Assembly (NCBI GenBank): GCA_036365145.1 | Contig: JAEOAD010000045.1 | Coordinates: 18,703,501-18,767,500, forward strand | Origin: Orientallactaga sibirica | Taxonomy: Eukaryota; Chordata; Mammalia; Rodentia; Dipodidae | Direction: 5' to 3' | Length of the DNA: 64,000 nt | Shown: piece after piece, positions 10,194 to 19,571 of the stretch | Numbering within the stretch: the first letter of the stretch is position 1 | Layout of the letters: the number at the start of each line of letters is the position of its first letter | Notes under the pieces: model-generated | Database searches by the model: none | What the model was told of the DNA's origin: nothing | The model's input: only the letters and a program-made list of their open reading frames with translations | Translations under genes and position numbers: made by a program

Positions 10194-11973
10194 ATAAAAG
10201 AGAGCAATGTGATAGAAGGTCATTGGGAGGGGTGAGTAATGATAAAATAAGGTCAGGTCAGGTGTCTGAGCGGGAAAGGTGGAAGAGAAGGGAGCAAAGG
10301 CTGCAGGTAGAGTAAACACCTGCCTATGTGTGTGTGCCTTCTCTCTGTGAGGCTGACCACCTGCAGGCCTCCCAAGATCCACTGGGGTACCCAGCTCCAC
10401 CCTTCCTGTTTCTCTTTCTTTGCCAGTGTCCTTTTCTCCTGGGCAGCAGCCCTCACTCAAGTCTGCATTCTGAGCTCTCTGTCTCTTCTCACCATCTCAT
10501 CCTGTTCACTGGCATCAGTGCTCCGGGGACTCTTGCTGGGCAGCCAGCTGGAAAACTGCCCCTTCCTCCTCACGGGGGGCTGGGGGCTGTCCCTCATGTC
10601 TCCACAGTTCGTCTGTCTCCCCACACCCAACCCTGGATTGTGGCTTCAGGGCTTTCTCTGGAACTTTATTTTTGTTTTCTCCCTTCCCTATTTATAGCTC
10701 TCTCCCCTCCTAACCATCTCTGCATCCATCCGGTTGCCTAGAAACAGGGCTCTGGGCTGAGGATGGGGGGGAGACCAGACAGAGCCCAGGCAGGGGAAAA
10801 GGAAGAGATGTCACCCAGTTCTCTCCCTGCCCCAGCACCACCCCCAGGCTCCCAGAAGCCCACTCTGCCCTCTGCCCAGCACCCCACAGATATTTGTTAA
10901 AGAGTAAAACAAAATGTAAAAAAAAAACCAAAAAAACAGCAGCCCTTTGTAAATAGCTTCTGAAGGGCATGATGGGTGATTGCATTTGAGCATGTGGTAG
11001 CATACTGTGTCTGAGGCCTGAACCCAGTTTTTTTTCCAGATGGAGAAATTGAGGCTTCAGAAAACAAAATTCCTACAACCAAAGCATTCTCCCCAGAAAC
11101 TCTGTGTTCTGGATTTGTTAGCCTTGGGATACTGGTGTGAACAGCAAAAGAGTTGAAAACATAAATTATTCCATAATTCATTAATTGTAGGATGGTAAAG
11201 GAAAAACAGGTTTTAAACAATTCTGCCACACACCAAGCTGCCAGTCCTGTTTCTGCTGTGCCTGTCAATTCCCCAGCCATGGTCCAACCATGCTCTTTAC
11301 TGTCTCTGCCACACCTTTCCCATAACCACATGTCACCCCACATGCTCCCACCAGGCCCTCACCTTGCTCCCATGCTAACCTTCCACGGGTTGGAGCAGGA
11401 GGCTGGAACATTGTCCTGGGGCTGTCACTTCACTAACTGTGACACTGGTTGGTTTCCTACAACCTTGCTTAGAGCCTTGGTTTCTTCAGCTCCTGATGAA
11501 AAAGTGCTTGGTAAAGTGCAGAGTGGGTGTGGCTAATTGTGAGTGATCAAGTGGAATCATTAACACTGTTATCGTTATTGTTATTAGGTCCAAGAAGTGG
11601 GGGAGGGGAACCAAAATGAGCCCTGGGATTAGCGGAGGAGCTCCTAGCTCATTTCCAGAAAGAAAGTTCACTTCTCCTGCCAGAATGAGGGGTATGAAAA
11701 GGACTTCCTGTGACACTCTCTTGTGTCTATGGTAGCTTCTCATGTCCTATGCCCTCTTGTCCCCCCCACCCACACCCTGTCCCCCACCCCAAGGCCTACC
11801 CCACCTTCTAAGTAGACTCTCTGGGCAGAAGGGGGAGGGGCTGCCAAGGAGCAGCTGGGCTGTGATTCAGCCTGAGTCACCCATCCAAATCCTGGGCCAC
11901 CCCAGTCTACAGCTGCTGGGGGTTGGGAGCTGTAGAGAGTGAGGGGGGGGTGTCTGTGTGGGTATTGTGTTCT
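10194..11973. other. Unique intergenic sequence
   Basis: About 1.8 kb without SINEs, a long clean stretch for this window. Open frames on both strands overlap one another and look like chance. No splice-bounded coding exon or RNA gene was recognised. A conserved non-coding element is possible but cannot be judged without alignment. Confidence 0.5.
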
Positions 11974-12214
11974 TTTTTTTTTTTAATTTTATTTTATTAT
12001 GTTTCAGTACTGGGCACTAAACCCAGCTTGTATGCTACACAAGAGCTTTAGTACTGAATTACTACCCCAGACTTCATTATCATTATTATTATTATCTTGA
12101 GACAGTCCTGAGAAGTTTTCCAAGCTATATAGTCTAAGCTGACCTCAAACTCTCAATCTGCCTCAGACTCCCAAGTAGCTGGTATTACAGGCTTGTGCCA
12201 CCATGTCCAGCTAA
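11974..12214 (-). repeat. Old SINE remnants
   Basis: An inverted ID/B4-like segment (about 12004-12072, containing gagctttagtactgaatta), an (ATT)n patch, and a degenerate B1-like antisense piece (12096-12214). Confidence 0.5.
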
Positions 12215-12499
12215 TTGTGTTCTTATATGCCCCAGCCAAGGGACTCTCAGGAGAGCAGCACTGTGAGGAAATCAGGGAGGTGGCTTCCAAATGTGCTAGG
12301 GGATAGGGAGTGCTGCATATATGTACATATCTGAGTGGGTTAATAATAGTGTGGCTGATGGTCCTTTTCAGCTTTGTTCCTTTCTAGCTCTGTGACCCTA
12401 GTAAGTTACTTAACTTCTCTGAATGTCAGTTTACTCATCTGTGCAATGGGTACATTACGTCCCATTCATCTGAGCTAGTTTCCTTAAGAATTAAATAGA

Positions 12500-12720
12500 C
12501 AAGATGGAGACATGGCTCAGTGGCTAAAGGTGCTTGTTTGCAAAACCTAATGGTCCGGGGTTGGATTCCTCAGTAAAGCCAGACACACAAAGTGGCACAT
12601 GTGTCGGGAGTTCATTTGGAGTGGCAAGAGGCCCTTGTACACCCATTCTCTCTCTCTGTCTCTCTCCCTCTCCCTGTCTCTTCTCTCTCTCCCTCAAATA
12701 AGTAAATACGTTTTTTAAAA
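12500..12720 (+). repeat. DIP-like SINE
   Basis: Plus-strand copy with an enlarged CT-rich tail at 12642-12693. Confidence 0.87.
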
Positions 12721-12727
12721 ATATTCA

Positions 12728-12812
12728 GGGGGTGGGGATTTAGCTCAGTGGATGAGCACTTGCCTAGCAAGCACAAGGGCCTGGGTTCAGTCCTCAGCAC
12801 CGAAAGAAAAAA
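12728..12812 (+). repeat. ID element (tRNA-Ala/BC1-type SINE)
   Basis: The sequence ggggatttagctcagtgga, then cttgcctagcaagc and gggttcagtcctcagc with an A-rich tail, is the classic rodent ID element with A-box and B-box like parts. It is the only well-preserved plain ID copy I see in the window and lies between two DIP-like copies. Confidence 0.85.
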
Positions 12813-12821
12813 ATTTCAATA

Positions 12822-13438
12822 GGGTTGGAGATGTGGCTTAGCAGTTAAGGTGCTTGCCAGCAAAGCCAAAGGACCCAAGTTCAATTCCCCAGTACCCACT
12901 TAAGCCAGATGTACAAGGTGGTGCATATGCCTGGAGTTCGTTTGCAGTGGCATGCCCATTCTCTCTCCCTATCTGCCTCTCTCTCTCTCTCTCTCTTTCA
13001 AATAAGTAAATAAATAAAATTTTAAAAATATTTAGCTGGGGGATGGAGAGATGGCTTAGCGGTTAAGGCGCCTGCCTCTAAGTCTAAGAACGCTGGTTCC
13101 AATCTCCAGGTCCCACGTTTAGCCAGATGCAGTGATGCAATGGTGCAATGCCACACTTGACCACAAGGGGTGCACGCATCTGGATTTCTTTCGCAGCAGC
13201 TGAGAGGCTGCTGGCGCACCCATCTCTATCTGTCCTCCTCTCCCTCTCTCTCTGTCTCTCTCTGTGTCTTTCTCAAAAAAAAAAAAAAATTTAGCTGGGC
13301 ATGGTGATGCACACCTTTAATCCCAGAACTCAGGAGGCAGAGGTAGGAGGATCACTGTGAGTTCAAGACCACTCTGAAACTATGTAGTGAATTCCAGGTC
13401 AGCCTGGGCTAGAGATGAAACCCTACCTCGAAAAAAAA
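12822..13438 (+). repeat. Three SINEs in tandem, including long-form DIP-like
   Basis: DIP-like 12822-13033; long-form DIP-like 13036-13290, with an inserted block containing cacacttgaccacaagg; B1 13291-13438. Confidence 0.88.
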
Positions 13439-13580
13439 TTTTTTTAAGAATTTAATAGACAACTAAGACTACAGGAGATTTAGGGAGCAATAGCACCATT
13501 ATCTTCTCCTCAGTTGTGCCTAAGGTACATGAGGAGAGGTGAGAATAGAGCATCTGAATGTGGTCTGAACCTATCTTCCT

Positions 13581-13582
<2 letters not shown>

Positions 13583-13611
<29 letters not shown>

Positions 13612-13745
13612 GAGGTAGGGTCTCACTCTAGCACAGGCTGACCTGGAATTCACTACGTAGTCTCAGGGTGGCCTCGAACTCTCAGTGATCCTCCTACCTC
13701 TGCCTCCTGAGTGCTGGGATTAAATGCGTGCGCCACCACGCCCGC
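13583..13745 (-). repeat. B1 SINE
   Basis: A 29-base T-tract and antisense B1 that retains several CpGs, so probably a young insertion. Confidence 0.9.
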
Positions 13746-15557
13746 TGTGGCCTGGATGTTTCTTGATGAGCACATAAGTGTGAGCCATGAGTGTATTCCT
13801 GAAGCACTCTAATTTTATGTGAAAACTATGGAAAGTTGGGTCTGTGTGCCACTGTCCACCACATGATGTCCCCACACATTGCCCACACACCATCCCTAGA
13901 GGTTGTGATCTGTTGAAAGTCAGCCTAAAGCAGAAATAGTGTACAGGGACTATGGATGCTAGAGTATTAGAAGTCTCAAACCATCTTCAAAACATTTAGC
14001 TTCAAGTAAAACTGGGTGGGAATATATGGCCCCCAAGTGTGTTTGGGTCTGGGGTAAAGTGGCCTTGTAAAATGAAATAGATATGAACATGAGAGTGGGG
14101 AGAAGGAAGCATAAGGGACATACAGTGTGTGCTTGGGAGCATGTGTATACCAGGCCCTTGTGAGGTGGTACTGGGGGCTGGCTGCTGTCTCTGCTCTGGA
14201 ACAGTCTGCTTGTCTCCATGGTGCCTGTTGCCACACACGCTTGCTTTTCAGAAAGTCACTGGGATTGTTTATTCCACCCCCGGCCTGGGCACCCGCCAAG
14301 AAGCTGCAGGCGCTTGTTTATCTTCTGGTGCATAAGGATGTGGATGGCTTCCCAGCGGCAGGCCAGCCTGAGGTACATGCACACACTCACATGGGTATGG
14401 GTGACCATGTTGGTTGTCACAGGGAGAGCCCAAGTCCTAGGCGTAGGCAGACACAAATAACCTTCCAGCAATTCCAGGTGATACATGGTCAATCCAGCAA
14501 CCTCCAGAGTTCCAGCAAAGTATGACAGTCACTTGCCTTGGGTTTGGTCCCCTGTTCCACTGCCATTCCCCCAGATGACTTACTGGACAGTGATTAACTG
14601 GACCTGGCTCATTGCCCACCCCATAGATTGGTAGGGAGGTAGTTCCTTAAGGAAACGGAAGTGCCAAGATGAAAAAAAGGGTGTGTGTGCTGGGCTTGGT
14701 GTAACAGTGGTATCTCTACAAACACTACATTATGCCACGCCTTTGCAGACATCTGAGTGCATCTGAGCCTTATATATGGAGATGTGAAATTCAGAGACCT
14801 CAGGCAAGGAAGGCTACATAGCTAGCGACTGGTTAAACGAACACTGAGCGTATTTCGGCTGCTTCCCTGCCTGTTTTCACCTCCTTTGTGTTAGTGAGTG
14901 TTTTGTTGCCTGGAATTTGTTTTTAATGTTTTATCAGCAAGTCCTTTTGGGATAAGAGTGGTCAAAGGACACAGATGGGAAGTGGTCATGAGTGTGCCTT
15001 CATGGCAGATGTGGCCAGAGCTCTGGTCACTTTCCTTTCAGATGCCTAGTCATTTCTGGGCTGCCAGCAGGACTCTTAGCAGCCACTACCTGGGCCTTTG
15101 GCAAAGAGACTCAGGCTACTTGAACCATTTTGCCCTGTGCATGTGGGTCAGAAGAGCCTGGGAATTAACACATAGCCCCACTCCACCCCCAGGAACAACC
15201 AGGTATTGGGATATGTAAGGGACAGCCGGGTATTGGGATATGTATACTTCCGATCCCTTGCCTTTGGTCAAAGAAATTCTGACGCATACAGTTACCCTAT
15301 TTTCTAAGACCTCCCTGGAGAATTAAGCCGCACTCATCCACGGTAGTAGTTGGCTTAATAACAACCTCTCATCTGCTGCCTTCCCTTGTCACCTCTTTAC
15401 TGTCCTGCTGGTGTCCTTGCACCTCACAAACAAGCCACATGTCTTCCATCTCAGGCTTTGTGTGCCACCCCAGAATCTGGATTCCCATCTCTGCCTCTGG
15501 CCTCTTGATGTTTCTGACTGGCACCTGTCATGGACCACTTCCATCTTAACCTATCTC
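13746..15557. other. Unique intergenic sequence
   Basis: About 1.8 kb with no repeat and no recognisable gene. A short near-duplicate (gtattgggatatgta) occurs at about 15202-15216 and again at about 15229-15243, a small local tandem duplication. Confidence 0.5.
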
Positions 15558-15836
15558 ATTTTTTGAGGTTTTGTTTTTTGTTCTTAGAGGGTCTGTCTCT
15601 AGCACAGGCTGACCTAGAATTCACTATGTAGTCTCAGGGTGGCCTCAAACTCATGGCAATCCTCTTACCTCTGCCTTCTGAGTGTTGGGATTAAAGGTGT
15701 GCACCACCATGCCCCACTGCTTTGAGATTTTGTGACAGGGTCTTCTGTGGCCCATTTTCTGGCCTTGAACTCCTGATGCTCCCGCCTCCACTGCCTGAGT
15801 GCTGGGATTACAAGCATGTACGGCCATGCTCAGTGG
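15558..15836 (-). repeat. B1 and an older B1-like copy
   Basis: An antisense B1 (15558-15716) is followed by a more diverged B1-type sequence (15718-15836) that keeps ctgagtgctgggattaca. Confidence 0.8.
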
Positions 15837-16589
15837 TCACACCTCTTTTCTTTCTCTGGGCTCAGACCTCTTGAGAAAGATGCTTACATGCTACTTCCTC
15901 TCCTCCTGTTTGCATAGCAGCCTAGTGTTCCTGTGGAGATCTTAGGACCTTCAAGTCTCCCAACCAGTTAATGCTTTCCCTCCATAGGCTGACTTTCCTC
16001 CACGACCTCTGCCACCAGTTCTTTGTTGATGAGCATCCTGGTCTGTCTCCAGCAGCTCTGGACACTTCATGTCACAGGATGGTCCTCCCACAAGCCTCAC
16101 CTTTTGTCCAGGGCTCATCCAGGGTATCTCCTCCAACCATCTAGCTTCCTAAGGCAGAACCGCAGAGGGGTAGCAGAATCTTCTCTCCCTTGACGTCCAC
16201 ACCCAGCCTCCTGACCAAAGCCTATTGAATTCACATCTAAATAGGTATGGAGTCTTCTTCTCTCCATCCCAGCGTCCCAGCAAAGGCTGACTGCCATTGT
16301 TCAGTCATCATTACTCCTCACCTGACCAGCCACAGCCTCCTGTCATGTGCATAGCTTCTGATCCTGTCCAGGGGCTGGGGGACACACTGTAAATCAAGGC
16401 TGGTTCTTTTCAGTTTTCATGTCTTGCAAACCTCCCTAAGTCTCAGTCGTTTCCTCTATATCATGTAGCCAATGACATTCACCTTGAAGGGCAGAGGGAG
16501 TGGCTGTCAGGGCGGGGGAGCAGCGGGATGAAATGATAAATGTAGACTAGAGTTTGTAAACTCTGAAGTTAAAGTGCCCTTGCGCCATT

Positions 16590-16598
16590 TTCAGCACC
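16590..16598 (+). promoter_or_regulatory. Extra RE1 left half-site
   Basis: ttcagcacc in plus orientation sits 26 bp before the full minus-strand RE1, giving an inverted arrangement. Half-sites can add to REST binding, but this one alone would be weak. Confidence 0.4.
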
Positions 16599-16624
16599 AG
16601 AAATATTAGAGAGCCTCGCGGGTG

Positions 16625-16645
16625 TGCGCTGTCCGCGGTGCTGAA
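16625..16645 (-). promoter_or_regulatory. REST/NRSF (RE1/NRSE) silencer element
   Basis: Read on the minus strand, this 21-mer begins ttcagcaccgcggacagcgc and matches the RE1 consensus (TTCAGCACCACGGACAGCGCC, from memory) at 19 of 21 positions, including both invariant half-sites CAGCACC and GGACAG with canonical spacing. REST recruits CoREST/HDAC complexes and represses neuronal genes outside neurons. It lies about 2.3 kb upstream of GPRIN1 exon 1 and 11 kb past SNCB, both neuronal genes. The match is seen; repression of GPRIN1 is inference. Confidence 0.8.
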
Positions 16646-16704
16646 AACGCGTAGGGCTGTTTTCTCCTTTCTCTGCCTGACCATGGATTTTGTTTATGTT
16701 TTAA

Positions 16705-17000
16705 TTTATTGGGTTTTTTTTTTTTTAAAGTTAAGGTCTCGCTCTAGTCTAGGCTGATGTGGAACTCACTAGTCTCAGGGTGACCTCGAATTCACAGCGA
16801 TCCCCCATCTCTGCCTCCCAAGTACTGGTATTAAAGACGTGCGCCACCACACCCGGCCAAATTTTATATTAAAAAAAAATTTATTGGGGTTTTATTGTTT
16901 GCTTTTCTTTTTGAGATGAGGTCTTGCTATGTAGCCAAGGCTGACTGGTACACACTAGGTAGCCCAAACGGGGCTTGAAATCAGCCTCAAACACCTGGTT
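16705..17000 (-). repeat. B1 and degenerate SINE
   Basis: Antisense B1 at 16705-16858. A diverged repeat with gagatgaggtcttgctatg is at 16882-17000. Confidence 0.75.
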
Positions 17001-17037
17001 TGTCACATAGATTTAAAAATTTGACTTTATAGTGAAT

Positions 17038-17063
17038 ATGTGTGTGTGTGTGTGTGTGTGTGT
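17038..17063. repeat. (TG)n microsatellite
   Basis: About 13 uninterrupted TG units. Confidence 0.95.
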
Positions 17064-17177
17064 AATCATTAAGGTCACGGTGACTTACAGTTCACCAAAT
17101 AAGGGACAGCTCTAACCCTACGATGAGTTAAGTATGAAATTGTAGTTCACTATAGACATTTGTAATCCAAACAAATA

Positions 17178-17796
17178 ATTTTTAAAAATATTTTATTTAT
17201 TTACAAGCAGAAAGAGAATGGGTGCGCCAGGGCCTCCAGCTCCTGCAAGGGGACACCACATGCATGTACCACTTTGTTTATTTGTTTTTTGAGGTTTTTT
17301 TTGTTTGTTTGTTTGAGGTAGGGTTTCACTCTGGCTCAGGCTGACCTGGAATTCACTCTGTAGTCTCAGGGTGGCCTCAAACTCTCGGCGATCCCCCTAC
17401 CTCTGCCTCCCGAGTGCTGGGATTAAAGGCGTGCACCACCACGCCCGACTACACTTTGTTTATTTTTATTTATTTATTTGAGAGTGACAGACAGAGAGAG
17501 AAAGAGGGAGAGAGAGAGAGAGAAAAAAATGGGCGCACTAGGGCCTTCAGCCACTGCAAACGAACTCCAGATACATGTGCCACCTTGTGCATCTGGCTTA
17601 CATGGGTCCTGGGGAATTGAGCCTCGAACCAGGGTCCTTAGGCTTCACAGGCAAGCGCTTAACCGTTAAGCCATCTTTCCAGCCCCTGCATATACCACTT
17701 TGTGCATCTGGCTTTATATGGGTACTGGGGAATCAGAAACCAGGTTGTTAGGCTTTGCAGGCAAGTGCCTTAACTGCTGAACCATCTCTCCAGCCC
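17178..17796 (-). repeat. Three-level nested SINE insertion
   Basis: An outer antisense DIP-like element (17178-17276 and 17686-17796) is split by an antisense B1 (about 17283-17451) and a second DIP-like copy (about 17455-17684). The sequence tgcatgtaccactttgt before the insert and tgcatataccactttgt after it mark the duplicated target; cactttgtttattt flanks the B1. Confidence 0.85.
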
Positions 17797-18339
17797 CCCG
17801 CAAAACAACTAATTTATCTGTATCTTTTCTTTTCTGAAAACTGTGGATATAAAATATTCATATTAACTTGTTCCTGAGTAATTAGACTTAGAGAGAGCTT
17901 TATTAGCATTAGTTATCACCATGCTATTTAGTAGGTGTCTTCATAGTTCGGGCTGGAGGAGGTCTTGTCACCCTAGGACAATTACAGTGTGTGCAGTGTG
18001 ATCTGAAAAGACGAAGTGGGAGGGGCCCACTTCCCTGGAAATGTGGAGGGAGTGAGCAGCGAGTCTTTGGCAAGCCTCTCAACTGCAAGCCCCTTGGGCA
18101 CCTACTTCAGGTATCCTCTTTCTTCCATGATGGTGAGGTGACTGCTGTTGGTCCCATTTTACAGATGAGGGAAATCGAGGCTCATAGAGGTGAACTGACT
18201 TGCGTGAGGGGTTTCTAGGAGAAGAGCCGAGCTCACACAGACTGGAGGGTGGGCGGACACCCTGTTGGGGAAGCCAACAGAGGGAGAATGGAAGGCGCCT
18301 CCCAGCGTCACCATCACTTGTCCCCACCACTCGCGGGAG
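17797..18339. other. GPRIN1 upstream flank
   Basis: Unique sequence leading into the CpG island. It includes a conserved-looking run at about 18150-18186 (cccattttacagatgaggga) of the type common in mammalian MIR/low-copy remnants. No gene was recognised. Confidence 0.45.
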
Positions 18340-19390
18340 CGTGGGCAGCGGTGAGACAAAGGGCCGGGGGCGGGGCGGAGCGGGGGGGGGGAGGAGGGAC
18401 AGGAGAAGGCCGGAAGTGCAGCCAGAGTTGGGGGGGGGAGGCGGGAAATTTCCTCGCAGAGGCAGCTTGGAGATCGCATCGACCAGGATCCCCGGGCCCG
18501 CAGGCACTGCGCGCACGTCCTTGGACCAGTGACTATCCCCCTCGGAGCAGCGGTAAACCCGGAGGCTCTGTGGGGCGGTGTGATGGGCTCTGAGACCGTG
18601 TCCGGCCGGCCGCAGGTGCCTGGGGTCGTCCATCCTCGCGGGTGTCCTGGGCTGTGACCTTAGGACCCTCCCGGGAAGGGTCTCGATCCCCGGAACAGGA
18701 GAGGAAAGGGGGCTCGGCGAGGAGCCGCGGGCCAGGGCGCCCCTCCCGCGAGCGAGCCGGCTGGTCCCCGGGCGGCACCGCCCCCCTCCGGGTTCCGCGG
18801 CTGCGGCCAGCGCGCATGCCCGGGGCGGGGCGGGGCGCGGAGCCGAGCGGAGCCGGCTCCGGGGACGACGGCGCGGAGTCCGCCCGCCCGCCGGCCCGCC
18901 GAGCCGGACGCAGCCTGGGTGCTCTGGGTGGCGGCGGCAGCAGGAACCGGAGCGCAGCGCGCCGAAGAGCCGGAGCGGCAGGTTCCGCTGGGTAAGCTCC
19001 GCGGACGCACCAACCGATCCCTGCCAAGGGGCCGGGGGCCGCTGTCCAGGGTCCTCCACGTCCCCCACAGCCCGGCCGGGCACGGGGGTTCCTGCACCGT
19101 GCGCCCCAGTGTGCGGGGCGCGGCCGGCCGGAGGGCAGGGGGTGGTGCGGTGGGGATGGGCGTCTCGGCTCCAGGCCCGGGCGGGCAGGGCGGGGCGGGG
19201 CGGGGGCGGGTCCCTGGCCCCGGCGTCCCCAGGCCAAGTTCCCCGAGGGGTCCCTGTGGGCCAAGCTGTCCTGCGTGTGGCCCTCGAGGCCCCGCGTCCA
19301 GAGTCACCGCCGCCGCGGGCTGCTTTGTTCCGCACCGCGGGGCGGGAGGGGGCGCTTCCCGCCACCGGGGAGGGGGAGGGGTCCGCCCGC
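18340..19390. promoter_or_regulatory. GPRIN1: CpG island promoter of GPRIN1
   Basis: Very GC-rich with dense CpG, GC-box arrays (ggggcggggcggggcgcgg near 18824, gggcaggg and ggggcgggg near 19185-19205) and no evident TATA box. It surrounds the exon ending at 18991. Long open frames on both strands here (up to about 500 codons antisense) are a by-product of low stop-codon frequency in GC-rich DNA. A bidirectional promoter cannot be excluded. Confidence 0.85.
18880..18991 (+). other. GPRIN1: GPRIN1 5' non-coding exon 1
   Basis: A strong donor (ccgctgg/gtaagc) follows 18991 in the centre of the CpG island, on the same strand as the GPRIN1 reading frame, whose exon has a clean acceptor at 31487-31489. 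The left boundary is arbitrary because the transcription start cannot be read. The next exon begins in its 5'UTR, so this exon should be entirely non-coding. Confidence 0.6.
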
Positions 19391-19534
19391 GTTGATTCAT
19401 CTCCCCAAGCCAGCTCGGCCCTCCAGTGTTTCCACTGGCCGTCACACACCCAGTGTGGCCACACACTCCCGGGACATGGTCGCACACTCACCATGTTCAC
19501 ACAGGGCACCTCATTCCCAGGGCGAGGCCACAGG

Positions 19535-19537
<3 letters not shown>

Positions 19538-19569
<32 letters not shown>
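19538..19569. repeat. (CA)n microsatellite
   Basis: Sixteen CA units at the distal edge of the CpG island. Confidence 0.95.

Positions 19570-19571
<2 letters not shown>

Larger units (their letters stand above)
15837..16704. other. Unique upstream region containing an RE1
   Basis: Non-repetitive sequence about 2-3 kb before GPRIN1 exon 1. CpGs cluster at 16611-16660, around the RE1 site. A near-palindrome (gagtttgtaaactc) lies at about 16551-16564. Confidence 0.55.

Noticed and set aside
12728..12812. Possible tRNA gene
   Set aside because: The A-box and B-box like parts belong to an ID SINE with an A-rich tail. The anticodon arm and acceptor stem do not form a proper tRNA, and similar heads recur across the window.
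18079..19569. 496-codon open frame on the minus strand across the CpG island
   Set aside because: It overlaps several other long frames on both strands, has low-complexity Pro/Arg/Ala composition, begins inside the (CA)n microsatellite, and shows no domain. GC-rich DNA lacks stop codons by chance.
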